Origin: an uncultured Caulobacteraceae bacterium
GTDB lineage: Bacteria; Pseudomonadota; Alphaproteobacteria; Caulobacterales; Caulobacteraceae
Assembly: GCA_937138625.1 (NCBI GenBank)
Contig: CAKZPF010000003.1
Location: 124,001-188,000, forward strand
Length of the DNA stretch: 64,000 bases
Direction: 5' to 3'
Position numbers and translations under genes: made by a program. Of the stretch, positions 1 through 8,455 are shown piece by piece. The number at the start of each line of letters is the position of its first letter. The stretch's first letter is position 1. Below the pieces are notes generated by a model, which saw only the letters and a list, made by a program, of their open reading frames with translations, ran no database searches and was not told the DNA's origin.

Positions 1-1
1 C

Positions 2-568
2 TTTCGTTTTGCCGATGCGCCTGTTTCGGGCGGCGTGGCCGCGGCTGCGGGTGGGGCGTTGACCTTTATGGTGGGCTGCCAAGCGGATGACTTTGACACG
101 GTGAAACCGGTGCTGGAACCCATGGCCAAGGCCGTGATCCGGGCCGGTGATCATGGGGCCGGGCAGGCCGCCAAGATCTGCAACAATATGCTGCTGGCCA
201 TTCACATGATCGGCACCGCCGAGGCCTTTGCGCTGGCTGAAAAATTGGGGCTCGATGCGCAGCAGTTCTTTGACATTTCCTCGGTGTCTTCAGGCCAAAA
301 TTGGTCGATGACATCCTATTGCCCGGCGGCGGGTCCTGTGCCCACATCCCCAGCCAACAAGGGCTATGCGCCAGGTTTTGCCGCCAATATGATGCTGAAA
401 GACCTGAAACTGGCCGCCGAGGCCGCCGCCAAGGCCGGTGCCAGTACCCCACTGGGTGGCCAAGCCGAAAGTCTGTATGCGCTGTTTGATGGCTTGGGCT
501 ATGGTCACAAGGATTTCTCGGGCATTATGGCCATGCTGGCCGGTCGCCTGGAGGCCCTGGATAACTAG
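2..568 (+). CDS. mmsB: 3-hydroxyisobutyrate dehydrogenase, C-terminal part (5' end outside window)
   Basis: The reading frame is open from base 2, so this is the last 188 residues of a protein that is usually about 295 aa long; the Rossmann NAD-binding domain lies upstream of the window. What remains begins with the substrate-binding stretch DAPVSGGVAAAAGG and contains the catalytic lysine in GAGQAAKICNN (Lys58 of the fragment), followed by the all-helical dimerisation domain. The family oxidises 3-hydroxyisobutyrate to methylmalonate semialdehyde in valine breakdown. Related beta-hydroxyacid dehydrogenases (tartronate semialdehyde reductase, GarR) share these motifs, so substrate specificity is a family-level inference. 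Confidence 0.88.
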   Translation, partial: FRFADAPVSGGVAAAAGGALTFMVGCQADDFDTVKPVLEPMAKAVIRAGDHGAGQAAKICNNMLLAIHMIGTAEAFALAEKLGLDAQQFFDISSVSSGQNWSMTSYCPAAGPVPTSPANKGYAPGFAANMMLKDLKLAAEAAAKAGASTPLGGQAESLYALFDGLGYGHKDFSGIMAMLAGRLEALDN

Positions 569-688
569 ACACGTTCTAGATTTCAGGGGTTTATGTCTGT
601 CGTTTTGGAATACCTGAGGCCGCTAAACGGTTTTTTAGCGTCGACCTGATACCGTGAAGTCAATCATAACAACTTCGGGTATAAAAAC

Positions 689-1186
689 GTGGAAGCCGCG
701 AGACGAGAAGATCCCCAGACCAGTGCCTTGCTGGCCCCTGCCTATATGAGCGTTCTGAGCTTGATTGAGCGGCTGCACAGGCAACTTTTGGATGTCATCA
801 AGGATGGCCTGGAACGCCAAAATATCCGCGAGGTCACCAGCGTGCAGGCTTTGCTTTTGTATAACGTTGGCGATCAGGAATTCACCATTGGCGAGCTGAA
901 GCGCCGGGGTCACTATTTGGGCTCGAACGTCAGTTACAACATCAAACAGCTGACCCAGATGGGCTTGATCGAGCAAGGCCGGTCCGACAGTGATCGCCGC
1001 GCCACCCTGATCAGCCTGACCAAAGCCGGCCGCGAGGTTGTGGGCGTCGTGCAGAGTATTTTCGACAAGCAACTGCATATGATGCATCAGGTCTATGGCT
1101 TTACGGCCGAGACCTTGGAAGAGCTGTCGAGTAAGCTGTTTCAATTGGAACGCTTTTGGGGCGACCAGGTGCGGTACCAGCTCTAG
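689..1186 (+). CDS. MarR-family winged-helix regulator, LdtR-like
   Basis: 165 aa, GTG start. The central part is a winged helix-turn-helix: a helix pair around VTSVQALLLYNVGDQEFTIGEL, a recognition helix near LGSNVSYNIKQLTQMGLI, and the wing QGRSDSDRRATLISLT, whose D-x-R-R pattern is typical of MarR proteins. N- and C-terminal helices would form the dimer interface. The sequence resembles LdtR of Rhizobiales, which controls L,D-transpeptidase and cell-wall genes; that link is from family knowledge, and no L,D-transpeptidase gene lies nearby. A short inverted repeat (CGCTAAA / TTTAGCG, 621-640) lies upstream and could be an autoregulatory operator, but this is only a suggestion. Confidence 0.75.
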   Translation: MEAARREDPQTSALLAPAYMSVLSLIERLHRQLLDVIKDGLERQNIREVTSVQALLLYNVGDQEFTIGELKRRGHYLGSNVSYNIKQLTQMGLIEQGRSDSDRRATLISLTKAGREVVGVVQSIFDKQLHMMHQVYGFTAETLEELSSKLFQLERFWGDQVRYQL

Positions 1187-1279
1187 CGGCTGATCCCGAC
1201 CGATCCGGTTCTTATAAAAAATGCAGGCGCTTGTCGTTTCCGACTTTGCTTTTGTGCGGGCTGAGGGCAATCTGATCCC

Positions 1280-1516
1280 ATGAGCGATTTGGGCAAACGG
1301 CAAATCATCTTTGAAATGATCGTGGTGGGCGACTATGTGCGCGTGGCCACGGTGGATGTCAAAACAGGTCTTGAGGTCGTGGCTGTGGGTCCAAAATCGG
1401 CCTCGGAGTACGAGCTGAAAAAACTCGGTGAGCGCAAATTGATGCGTGTGCTTGAGCAGCATCTGGATCCGAACCACAAGAAAAAGCCAGGCACGCGGCC
1501 TGGCTTCACGATCTGA
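1280..1516 (+). CDS. Small conserved alphaproteobacterial protein (DUF6898-like)
   Basis: 78 aa. It starts with a short beta-rich segment (IIFEMIVVGDYVRVATVD, then TGLEVVAVGP), followed by a helix (ELKKLGERKLMRVLEQHL) and a basic tail. This 'FE-x-x-x-VG-x-x-V-x-V-x-A-x-D-x-x-TG-x-EV-x-x-VGP' pattern matches what I recall of the DUF6898 family in Rhodospirillales-type genomes; function is unknown. It runs convergently to mucR, and the mucR terminator hairpin lies inside its last codons. There is no signal peptide or membrane segment. Confidence 0.6.
   Translation: MSDLGKRQIIFEMIVVGDYVRVATVDVKTGLEVVAVGPKSASEYELKKLGERKLMRVLEQHLDPNHKKKPGTRPGFTI
1481..1506 (-). terminator. Rho-independent terminator of mucR, embedded in the neighbouring CDS
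   Basis: A 9-bp perfect stem (AAGCCAGGC at 1484-1492, GCCTGGCTT at 1498-1506) with a 5-nt loop. Read on the minus strand it is followed by a short T tract (complement of the A run at 1480-1485), as expected for the end of the mucR transcript. It lies inside the 3' coding end of the convergent small gene at 1280-1516. Confidence 0.6.
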
Positions 1517-1538
1517 TTTTTTATTTTTCTATACCAGC

Positions 1539-1985
1539 CTAGGCCTTGGCTTTCTTCTTGCGGCCACCGGTGGTCTTGCCCAAGCCAATTTTGCGAGCAA
1601 ACTCTGAACGCTTTTTGGCATAGTTGGGGGCCGTCATAGGGTAATCTGAGGGCAGATTCCATTTGGCGCGATATTCATCAGGCGTCATGCCATAGACCGC
1701 CATCAGGTGACGTTTCAGCATTTTCAGCTTTTTGCCGTCTTCCAAGCAAACAATATAATCCGGCTTCACCGAGCGAGAAATGGCAACGGCAGGCTTTTGT
1801 TTTTCGGCTTTTTCAGGCTCTTGACCCAATTTGGTCATGGTGTTGTGTACGGACTTGACCAAATCAGGCACGTGATCCGCGTCAATTTTGTTATAGCTAA
1901 CAAACGAGGCCACAACATCAGCGGTCAGGCGCAACAATTCTTGGTTTTCAAAATCTTCGGCGGTCATGTGTGTATTGGCGTCCAT
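1539..1985 (-). CDS. mucR: MucR/Ros-family transcriptional regulator
   Basis: 148 aa. The C-terminal half carries the Ros/MucR domain: CLEDGKKLKMLKRHLMAVYG, then MTPDEYRAKWNLPSDYPM and the basic tail APNYAKKRSEFARKIGLG. MucR proteins bind AT-rich DNA and silence surface, motility and cell-cycle genes in alphaproteobacteria. The classical Ros C2H2 ligands are incomplete: the second Cys is Asp (C-x2-D) and the last His is replaced by a hydrophobic residue, so zinc is probably not bound in the Ros manner; zinc-less members are known in this family. The AT-rich stretch upstream (1986-2214) may serve both mucR and the divergent glyA operon. Confidence 0.92.
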   Translation of the reverse strand: MDANTHMTAEDFENQELLRLTADVVASFVSYNKIDADHVPDLVKSVHNTMTKLGQEPEKAEKQKPAVAISRSVKPDYIVCLEDGKKLKMLKRHLMAVYGMTPDEYRAKWNLPSDYPMTAPNYAKKRSEFARKIGLGKTTGGRKKKAKA

Positions 1986-2214
1986 GGTGTCCTCTTGTCT
2001 GTTTCCTGCTTAAAAGATGACGATCAAAAAACAATATTGCGCATATTGGTGATCACTTGTCGTCATCTTGACGTTCCAAAGTCCTCGGTTGTGTACGCGC
2101 TATCGGATACCATTTCAAGGGGGATCAATTTTCAGTATGGAAATGGTCCTTGCCCTGGCCCAAGCACAGGTTTAGGTTTGCCCCACCACTCGTAGCAAAA
2201 ATCAGGAGCCCCCA

Positions 2215-3531
2215 ATGGACGCTCACGCCCCCAACACAAATGAGTCCAAACCTATGACCCAGGCCTTTTTTACCCAGAACCTGAAAGATCAAGACGCCGA
2301 CCTGATGGCGATGATCGAAAAAGAATTCGCCCGCCAGCAAGACCATATTGAATTGATTGCTTCGGAGAACATCGTCTCCAAGGCGGTGCTGGAGGCCCAG
2401 GGCTCGATCCTGACCAATAAATACGCCGAGGGTTATCCCGGGCGTCGGTACTATGGCGGTTGTGCCATCGTCGACGAGGTGGAAAATCTGGCCCGGGAAC
2501 GCGCCAAAGCCCTGTTTGAGTGCCAATTCGCCAATGTGCAGCCCCATTCGGGATCCCAAGCCAACCAGGCGGTTTTCCTGGCCTTGTTGACGCCGGGTGA
2601 CAAGGTTCTGGGCCTGGATTTGGCCTCGGGCGGGCACCTGACCCATGGCGCGTCAGTGAATGTCTCGGGGAAATGGTTTGATGTGGTGCACTATGGCGTG
2701 CGCCCCGATGACCACCGCATTGATATGGACGAGGTTCGCCGCATCGCCCAAGCCGAAAAGCCCAAATTGATCATCGCAGGCGGATCGGCCTATTCACGCG
2801 TGATTGATTTTGCCGCCTTCCGCGCCATAGCCGACGAGGTCGGGGCTTATTTGATGGTGGATATGGCCCATATTGCGGGCCTCGTGGCGTCTGGCCTGCA
2901 TCCTTCACCATTCCCACACGCGCATGTGGCCACCACCACCACGCACAAAACGCTGCGGGGGCCGCGGGGCGGGATGATTCTGACCAATGAGCCTGAACTG
3001 GCGAAGAAACTGAACTCGGCAGTGTTCCCCGGTCTACAGGGCGGGCCCTTGATGCATGTGATCGCGGCCAAGGCCGTGGCCTTTGGCGAGGCGCTGCGGC
3101 CCGAGTTCAAAACCTACAGCCAGCAGGTGGTGAAAAACGCCCAGGCCCTGGCCAACAGCCTGAACACTGCGGGCCTGCCGATCATCTCGGGCGGAACCGA
3201 TATTCACCTGGCCCTGGTGGACCTGACGCCCAAGGGGGTGAATGGCCAAGCGGCCGAAGAAACGCTGGAACGCGTGAACATCACCCTGAACAAAAACGGC
3301 ATTCCCAATGACCCTTTGCCGCCGCGTGTGACCTCGGGCATTCGCGTGGGCAGCCCGGCGGGCACCACGCGTGGCTTTACCGAGTCGGATTTCACACACA
3401 TTGGCGAGATGATTGTCGAGATCATCGATATGTTGCGCCAGCATCCCGAGGGTCATACGGATACCGAAGCCGCTGTGCGTGCCAAAGCGCTCGAGCTGAC
3501 GCGGCGTTATCCCATCTATCCGGATCTGTAG
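2215..3531 (+). CDS. glyA: Serine hydroxymethyltransferase
   Basis: 438 aa, family length about 420-435. Converts serine and tetrahydrofolate to glycine and 5,10-methylene-THF in the cytoplasm, using PLP. The motif [15 protein letters not shown] carries the PLP lysine (Lys245 in this numbering). Other family signatures are the N-terminal [33 protein letters not shown] and the C-terminal [15 protein letters not shown]. The start at 2215 is supported by AGGAG at 2202-2206; an internal ATG at 2254 is the alternative. It is the first gene of a co-directional run through thiL. No riboswitch was recognised upstream. Confidence 0.97.
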   Translation: MDAHAPNTNESKPMTQAFFTQNLKDQDADLMAMIEKEFARQQDHIELIASENIVSKAVLEAQGSILTNKYAEGYPGRRYYGGCAIVDEVENLARERAKALFECQFANVQPHSGSQANQAVFLALLTPGDKVLGLDLASGGHLTHGASVNVSGKWFDVVHYGVRPDDHRIDMDEVRRIAQAEKPKLIIAGGSAYSRVIDFAAFRAIADEVGAYLMVDMAHIAGLVASGLHPSPFPHAHVATTTTHKTLRGPRGGMILTNEPELAKKLNSAVFPGLQGGPLMHVIAAKAVAFGEALRPEFKTYSQQVVKNAQALANSLNTAGLPIISGGTDIHLALVDLTPKGVNGQAAEETLERVNITLNKNGIPNDPLPPRVTSGIRVGSPAGTTRGFTESDFTHIGEMIVEIIDMLRQHPEGHTDTEAAVRAKALELTRRYPIYPDL

Positions 3532-3549
3532 GAAAGGATCAGCATCAAG

Positions 3550-4071
3550 ATGCGGTGCCCGTTCTGCAATCACGAAGACACCCAGGTCAAAGACAGCCGC
3601 CCCGCCGAAGAGGGCGCCGCGATTCGTCGTCGGCGGTTCTGCCCGGCCTGTGGTGGACGCTTTACCACCTTTGAACGGGTGCAGCTGCGGGAAATGTTGG
3701 TGAAAAAATCCACCGGCCGCACCGCGCCCTTTGACCGGGAGAAGCTGTTGCGATCGGTGCAAATCGCCCTGCGCAAACGCCCCGTCGAGCCCGATCAGGT
3801 GGAGAAGCTGGTGACCGGCATTGTGCGCCGTCTGGAACAATTGGGCGAAAGCGAGATCCCCTCGCAGCAAATCGGCGAGTTTGTCATGGAGGCCCTGTCT
3901 GGGGTCGATGCCGTGGCCTATACGCGCTATGCGAGTGTTTATAAGAATTTTCGCGAAGTGGGAGATTTTGAGCGCTTTATTGACGAGGAGCAACTGTCGG
4001 GCCCCGAGACGGGCAGTGATGGCGGCGCCGGCCCTGTCAACACAGACAACACAAACCAAGCGGACGATTGA
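3550..4071 (+). CDS. nrdR: Transcriptional repressor NrdR
   Basis: 173 aa. N-terminal zinc ribbon with Cys3, Cys6, Cys31 and Cys34 ([23 protein letters not shown]), then an ATP-cone domain (about residues 49-139) containing [19 protein letters not shown]. NrdR senses dATP/ATP and represses ribonucleotide reductase operons through NrdR boxes. The C-terminal tail is somewhat extended and acidic. It sits 18 bp after glyA and overlaps ribD by one base; the glyA-nrdR-rib order is common in alphaproteobacteria. Confidence 0.96.
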   Translation: MRCPFCNHEDTQVKDSRPAEEGAAIRRRRFCPACGGRFTTFERVQLREMLVKKSTGRTAPFDREKLLRSVQIALRKRPVEPDQVEKLVTGIVRRLEQLGESEIPSQQIGEFVMEALSGVDAVAYTRYASVYKNFREVGDFERFIDEEQLSGPETGSDGGAGPVNTDNTNQADD

Positions 4072-4724
4072 TGCGCATCACCTTGAAATGTGCCACCAGT
4101 TTGGATGGGCGGATCGCCTTGGCCAATGGCGACAGTCGATGGATCACGGGGCCGGATGCCCGCAAACAGGGGCATCATCTGCGCGCGGCCCATGATGCGG
4201 TGCTGGTGGGCTCGGGGACTGTGATGGCGGATGATCCGTTGCTGACCGTTCGGGAGGTAAAAGTTGAGCGCCAACCGGTGCGCGTGGTGGCCGATGGTCG
4301 CCTGCGCCTGCGCCCTGATCACAAACTGGCCCAAAGCACTGACCAAGGGCCTGTCTGGGTCCTGAGCTTGGCGCAAACGCGGCCGGAACTGCACGACCTG
4401 GGCCTTGAGGTCATCACCTTGCCCGACATGACGCCCGACCAACAGATTCGGGCCTTACAAGACAAAGGCATTACAAGCCTGATGATCGAAGGGGGCGGGA
4501 CGCTGGTGGCCAGTTATCTGAAAGCCGGCTTGATCACCCATATCGAGTGGTTTCGCGCCCCCATCATCCTGGGTGGCGATGGCCGCCCGGCCTTTGGAGA
4601 TTTGTCTCTGAGCGCCTTGTCTGAGGCCCAAGTTTGGTGCCGGACCGCCATGACCAGTTTGGGCGAAGACCTGTGGGAGCGGTATGAACGCCTCGAGGAA
4701 GGGGACGAATGTTTACCGGCTTGA
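4071..4724 (+). CDS. ribD: Riboflavin biosynthesis reductase domain (RibD C-terminal half only)
   Basis: 217 aa from the ATG that overlaps the nrdR stop (TGATG); a TTG one codon earlier is less likely. It matches only the reductase half of bifunctional RibD (dihydrofolate-reductase-like fold): SLDGRIALANGDSRWITGPD, GSGTVMADDPLLTVR and IEGGGTLVASYL. The reaction is NADPH reduction of the ribosylamino-pyrimidinone to the ribitylamino form. The N-terminal zinc deaminase domain (H-A-E, P-C-x-x-x-G-x-x-x-P-C) is absent here and not elsewhere in the window. It overlaps ribE by 16 bp. Confidence 0.88.
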   Translation: MRITLKCATSLDGRIALANGDSRWITGPDARKQGHHLRAAHDAVLVGSGTVMADDPLLTVREVKVERQPVRVVADGRLRLRPDHKLAQSTDQGPVWVLSLAQTRPELHDLGLEVITLPDMTPDQQIRALQDKGITSLMIEGGGTLVASYLKAGLITHIEWFRAPIILGGDGRPAFGDLSLSALSEAQVWCRTAMTSLGEDLWERYERLEEGDECLPA

Positions 4725-5317
4725 TCGAAGCCCAAGGCACTGTGACGGACCTCAGCGGTGAGGGTCTGGTGCGGGCGCGTTTGAAAACGGATTGGCAGAA
4801 ATCTGATCTCAGCCTCGGGGCCTCGGTAGCCCATGATGGGGGTTGCCTGACCATTGTCGATTGGGATGATGGCTGGCACGAGGTGGAAATCTCGCCAGAA
4901 ACCTTGTCAAAAACCACAATGCGGACTTGGCAGCTGGGCCAAAAGGTCAATCTGGAGCGGTCTTTGAAAGTGGGTGATGAGCTGGGTGGGCATTTCGTCA
5001 CGGGGCATGTCGACGGCCTCGGTCAGGTCGAAAGCATCACCCCGCAAGATGAGTGTTGGCACCTGGTGATCTCCGCGCCTGCCGAGATTATGCCCTATGT
5101 CGCCACCAAAGGGTCTGTGGCGGTGGATGGCGTCTCGTTGACCGTGAATTTGGCCCATGATGATCGCTTCGAGTTGATGATCATCCCCCATACCGCCGAG
5201 GTCACCACCCTTGGGCGTTACCGGGCGGGCCAGGCCGTAAACCTTGAAGTTGATCTGATTGCACGGTATCTGAGACGGCAAATGGATTGGCAAATGCCTG
5301 GATCCGCGAAAGATTGA
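4709..5317 (+). CDS. ribE: Riboflavin synthase alpha chain
   Basis: 202 aa, usual length. It has the invariant N-terminus MFTGLIE and two lumazine-binding repeats; the second begins around LERSLKVGDELGGHFVTGHV, and VAVDGVSLTVN closes that repeat. It dismutates two 6,7-dimethyl-8-ribityllumazine molecules to riboflavin and the pyrimidine co-product. It overlaps ribD and precedes ribB by 7 bp, indicating translational coupling inside the operon. Confidence 0.96.
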   Translation: MFTGLIEAQGTVTDLSGEGLVRARLKTDWQKSDLSLGASVAHDGGCLTIVDWDDGWHEVEISPETLSKTTMRTWQLGQKVNLERSLKVGDELGGHFVTGHVDGLGQVESITPQDECWHLVISAPAEIMPYVATKGSVAVDGVSLTVNLAHDDRFELMIIPHTAEVTTLGRYRAGQAVNLEVDLIARYLRRQMDWQMPGSAKD

Positions 5318-5324
5318 GAATTCT

Positions 5325-6440
5325 ATGACCGACCTAACAGACACCGCCCCCCACACGGACTTCACGGCGGCCTTGTCGTCTGCCGAAGAGATCATCGAAG
5401 AGGCCCGCAACGGCCGCATGTTCATTTTGGTGGATGCCGAAGATCGGGAAAATGAAGGCGACCTGGTGATCCCGGCGCAAATGGCCACGCCGGATGCCAT
5501 CACCTTTATGGCCACCCATGGCAGGGGGTTGATCTGTTTGGCTTTGTCCGAGGCCCGGACCCAGGCCCTGAACCTCAGTCCCATGGCCCGGCGCAACACC
5601 CAACGCAACAGCACGGCCTTTACGGTTTCAATTGAAGCGCGCGAAGGGGTGACCACGGGCATTTCCGCCCAGGATCGCGCCCGCACCATTCAGGTGGCGA
5701 TTGATCCGAAATCCGGACCCGAAGACATCGCCAGCCCCGGCCATGTCTTTCCCCTGACGGCGCGTACGGGCGGGGTACTGGCCCGTGCCGGCCATACCGA
5801 GGCGGCCGTCGATATCGCCGAGCTTGCGGGTCTGAATCCCGCCGGTGTGATTTGTGAAATTATGAAAGACGACGGCACCATGGCCCGGATGCCGGACCTT
5901 GTCAGCTTTGCGCAAAAGCATGCCCTGAAAATTGGCACCATTGCCGATTTGATCGCCCACCGCCTGCGCACCGAGCGCTTTGTCACCCGTGTGCATGAAC
6001 AGCCCTTCGACAGCCGTGTGGGGCCGGGATGGCGGTTGACCGTGTTTCGTAACAGTCTGGATGGGGCCGAGCACGCGGCCCTGGTGCGTGGGGACATTCA
6101 ACAAGACAAACCCACGCGGGTGCGCATGCATCGCGTCAGCATGTTGCATGACATCATAGGGGCGGGGTCCGGACACGTTGAAGAGATGATGCGCAAAATC
6201 CAAGACCACCCAGACGGGGGCGTTATGGTGTTTTTGCGCGATCCAAACCCCAATGCCATCACGCAGGCTCTCGAGCCCCCCTCAACGGACAGCGAGAAAG
6301 CCTTTCGGGCCTATGGTGTGGGTGCACAGATTCTGCTTGATCTTGGGGTGCGGGATATGATCCTTCTCAGTGGATCAGAAAGACGCTTGGCCGCGCTGGA
6401 GGGCTATGGCCTGCGCATCATAGACCGGGAAGGCGTTTAG
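5325..6440 (+). CDS. ribB: 3,4-dihydroxy-2-butanone-4-phosphate synthase with a degenerate GTP cyclohydrolase II domain
   Basis: 371 aa. Residues about 15-215 are the DHBP synthase domain (EDRENEGDLV, HGRGLICLAL, GHTEAAVDIAELAGLNPAG), which makes the four-carbon precursor of riboflavin from ribulose 5-phosphate. The C-terminal region resembles GTP cyclohydrolase II (TRVRMHRVSML, AYGVGAQILLDLGV) but lacks the Cys-x10-Cys-x-Cys zinc ligands; the site reads VSMLHDIIGAG. That domain is therefore probably inactive for GTP opening, as in many alphaproteobacterial RibBA-like proteins, and a separate RibA is expected elsewhere. It lies between ribE and ribH in one operon. Confidence 0.93.
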   Translation: MTDLTDTAPHTDFTAALSSAEEIIEEARNGRMFILVDAEDRENEGDLVIPAQMATPDAITFMATHGRGLICLALSEARTQALNLSPMARRNTQRNSTAFTVSIEAREGVTTGISAQDRARTIQVAIDPKSGPEDIASPGHVFPLTARTGGVLARAGHTEAAVDIAELAGLNPAGVICEIMKDDGTMARMPDLVSFAQKHALKIGTIADLIAHRLRTERFVTRVHEQPFDSRVGPGWRLTVFRNSLDGAEHAALVRGDIQQDKPTRVRMHRVSMLHDIIGAGSGHVEEMMRKIQDHPDGGVMVFLRDPNPNAITQALEPPSTDSEKAFRAYGVGAQILLDLGVRDMILLSGSERRLAALEGYGLRIIDREGV

Positions 6441-6472
6441 CCGATGGCGGCCAAGAGAAGGGGATAGGGACC

Positions 6473-6943
6473 ATGAGCCTGATGTCAGACAAACCACGCG
6501 TACTGATTGTTTACGCTCGGTATTATCCTGAAATCACCGACGAATTGTTGAAGGGCGCTGTCTCAGCATTGGATAATGCCGGGGCCGAGGTGCGCATGAT
6601 CAAGGTGCCGGGGGCCTTTGAAATCCCTCATGCTGTCGGCTTGGCCGACTTTTTTGCCGAAACGGCAGCGGGCATCAAATATCATGGCTATGTGGCGCTG
6701 GGCTGCGTGATCCGGGGCGAGACCAGCCATTATGATTATGTCTGTGGCGAGTCGGCCCGCAAACTGATGGACCTGAGCACCGACCGCAAATTGGCCATTG
6801 GCTATGGCATTTTGACGTGTGAGAACGAGGCCCAGGCCCTGGCCCGCGCCCGGATGAGCGAAGGGGACAAAGGGGGCGATGCCGCCCGCACCTGTTTGGA
6901 AATGATTGCCCTGCGACAAAACATGCGAATGGGCCAGTACTGA
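6473..6943 (+). CDS. ribH: 6,7-dimethyl-8-ribityllumazine synthase
   Basis: 156 aa, usual length. Signatures are KVPGAFEIPHAV (substrate loop), GCVIRGETSHYDYVC (phosphate-binding Arg-Gly-Glu-Thr and the catalytic His) and PIAIGYG-like LAIGYGILTCEN. It condenses the RibD product with dihydroxybutanone phosphate. Located directly before nusB; the rib-nusB-thiL order is widespread in proteobacteria. Confidence 0.96.
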   Translation: MSLMSDKPRVLIVYARYYPEITDELLKGAVSALDNAGAEVRMIKVPGAFEIPHAVGLADFFAETAAGIKYHGYVALGCVIRGETSHYDYVCGESARKLMDLSTDRKLAIGYGILTCENEAQALARARMSEGDKGGDAARTCLEMIALRQNMRMGQY

Positions 6944-6956
6944 GTTCGGAGAGACT

Positions 6957-7409
6957 GTGAAGCGTTTTGATACCCATTCCCGTGCCCGTCTGATGGCCGT
7001 CCAAGCCCTGTACCAAGCTGAACAAACCGGCGCAGGCAGCAAGACCATCGTCAGCCAATTTCAAGAACACGGCACGGAAATCGAAGGCGAAGTCATCGCC
7101 ACCAGCCATGTCCACATGCCGCTGTTCGCGCGCGTGTTTGAAGGTGCCGTGGAGCACAACGAGACCATCGACCGCCACATTTCCGAGGCTTTGGCCAAGG
7201 GCTGGGCGCTTAGCCGTTTGGATGCCACCGTACGCGCCGTGATGCGCGCTGGGACCTATGAGATCGTCTTTACGGATACGCCTCATGAGATTTTGATCGA
7301 TGATTATCTGGATCTGGCCAAAGGCTTCGTCGAGGCCCAAGATGTGGGCTTTGTCAACGCGGCCCTAGATCATATCGTCAAGGCCACGCGCACAGAGGCC
7401 CAGACTTAA
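6957..7409 (+). CDS. nusB: Transcription antitermination factor NusB
   Basis: 150 aa from a GTG at 6957 with GGAGA just upstream; a longer frame opens at 6906 but would overlap ribH. All-helical NusB fold: RARLMAVQALYQAEQ near the N-terminus and the C-terminal RLDATVRAVMRAGTYEI ... DTPHEILIDDYLDLAKGF with FVNAALDHI. NusB binds BoxA RNA with NusE (S10) in rRNA antitermination. The stop overlaps the thiL start (TAATG). Confidence 0.94.
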   Translation: MKRFDTHSRARLMAVQALYQAEQTGAGSKTIVSQFQEHGTEIEGEVIATSHVHMPLFARVFEGAVEHNETIDRHISEALAKGWALSRLDATVRAVMRAGTYEIVFTDTPHEILIDDYLDLAKGFVEAQDVGFVNAALDHIVKATRTEAQT

Positions 7410-8431
7410 TGGCCGATCAGCCCAAATTGGTGGATGCGGACACGACACCTCCCGATGAATTTTCCCTGATCAAAACTTTGTTTTTGCCCCTGACCGGTGG
7501 CCGTGCCGAGGCCGCGGGTTTGCTGGATGATGCCGCCTTTGTCACTTCGCGCCCAGGGCAAGAACAGGTCATCACCACGGACCAGATGATTGTGGGCCGT
7601 CATGCCATGGCTGACGAGCCTTATGACGCCTTGGCGCAACGCTGTTTACGCCGGGCGGTGTCTGATCTGGCGGCCAAGGGGGCGACGCCGGATCTTTATT
7701 TTCTTTCGATCGCTTGGCCGGAGACTGTGACCTATGAGGAGATGCGCACCTTTTGCGCGGGCCTTCTGGCGGATCAAGCCAAGTTCGGCATTCGCCTGGC
7801 CGGAGGCGATACAGCCAAAACAGATGGTGCCCTTTCGGTGGCCATGACCGCCATCGGCTGGGCGCCTGAGGGTGGCAGCATCCGCCGCAGCGGCGCCGAG
7901 CCAGGCGATGTGGTTATGGTCACAGGAGCCATTGGGGATGCCATGGCGGGCCTGAAGGCCCTGATGGGCCAACTGCCTGATGGTCTGAGCGATGAGGCCA
8001 AGGCCCATGTCATTGACCGCTATCAAAAGCCCCAACCCCGCACCGAGATGATCGAGGCGCTGCGCGGAAAGGCCAGCGCCAGCATTGACGTATCCGATGG
8101 TTTGGTGGCTGACCTTGAGCATCTGGCCGAAGCCAGCCAAGTGAAAATCGAAATTGATCTCGAACGCGTGCCCATCAGCACCACGGTCAAGGACTGGGTC
8201 GAGCTGGCTGAAAACCCCGTCGAGGCCTTCGGTCAAGTGGTCAACGGTGGGGACGATTATGAAATTGTCTTCACGGCACCTGCGCGTGAGGCCGCCAATA
8301 TTGCCTTGGCGGCCAAAGCAGTGGATCTTGATGTCACACCCATTGGTCGCGTCTGGCCGGGGCAGGGCGTGGTCTGTAACCTTCATGGGCAGCCGTTTCC
8401 CGTCTCCAGTCGTGGCTTTCGACATTTCTAA
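7409..8431 (+). CDS. thiL: Thiamine-monophosphate kinase
   Basis: 340 aa. N-terminal FSLI, GLLDDAAF (Mg2+/ATP Asp pair), ITTDQMIVGRHA, AVSDLAAKGATP and RLAGGDTAKT are the ThiL/PurM-fold signatures; DVSDGLVADL and NGGDDYEIVFTAP lie in the C-terminal half. It phosphorylates thiamine monophosphate to the active cofactor thiamine diphosphate. Start codon overlaps the nusB stop. This is the last gene of the glyA-to-thiL run; the next gene, PBP1A, follows about 24 bp later and may be co-transcribed. Confidence 0.95.
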   Translation: MADQPKLVDADTTPPDEFSLIKTLFLPLTGGRAEAAGLLDDAAFVTSRPGQEQVITTDQMIVGRHAMADEPYDALAQRCLRRAVSDLAAKGATPDLYFLSIAWPETVTYEEMRTFCAGLLADQAKFGIRLAGGDTAKTDGALSVAMTAIGWAPEGGSIRRSGAEPGDVVMVTGAIGDAMAGLKALMGQLPDGLSDEAKAHVIDRYQKPQPRTEMIEALRGKASASIDVSDGLVADLEHLAEASQVKIEIDLERVPISTTVKDWVELAENPVEAFGQVVNGGDDYEIVFTAPAREAANIALAAKAVDLDVTPIGRVWPGQGVVCNLHGQPFPVSSRGFRHF

Positions 8432-8455
8432 GGGCGGCCAGGCCGGACAGATGTG

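Noticed and set aside
1986-2214. Possible riboswitch upstream of glyA
   Set aside because: I could not build a glycine, THF or SAM riboswitch core from this sequence; only AT-rich promoter-like DNA and AGGAG were seen.
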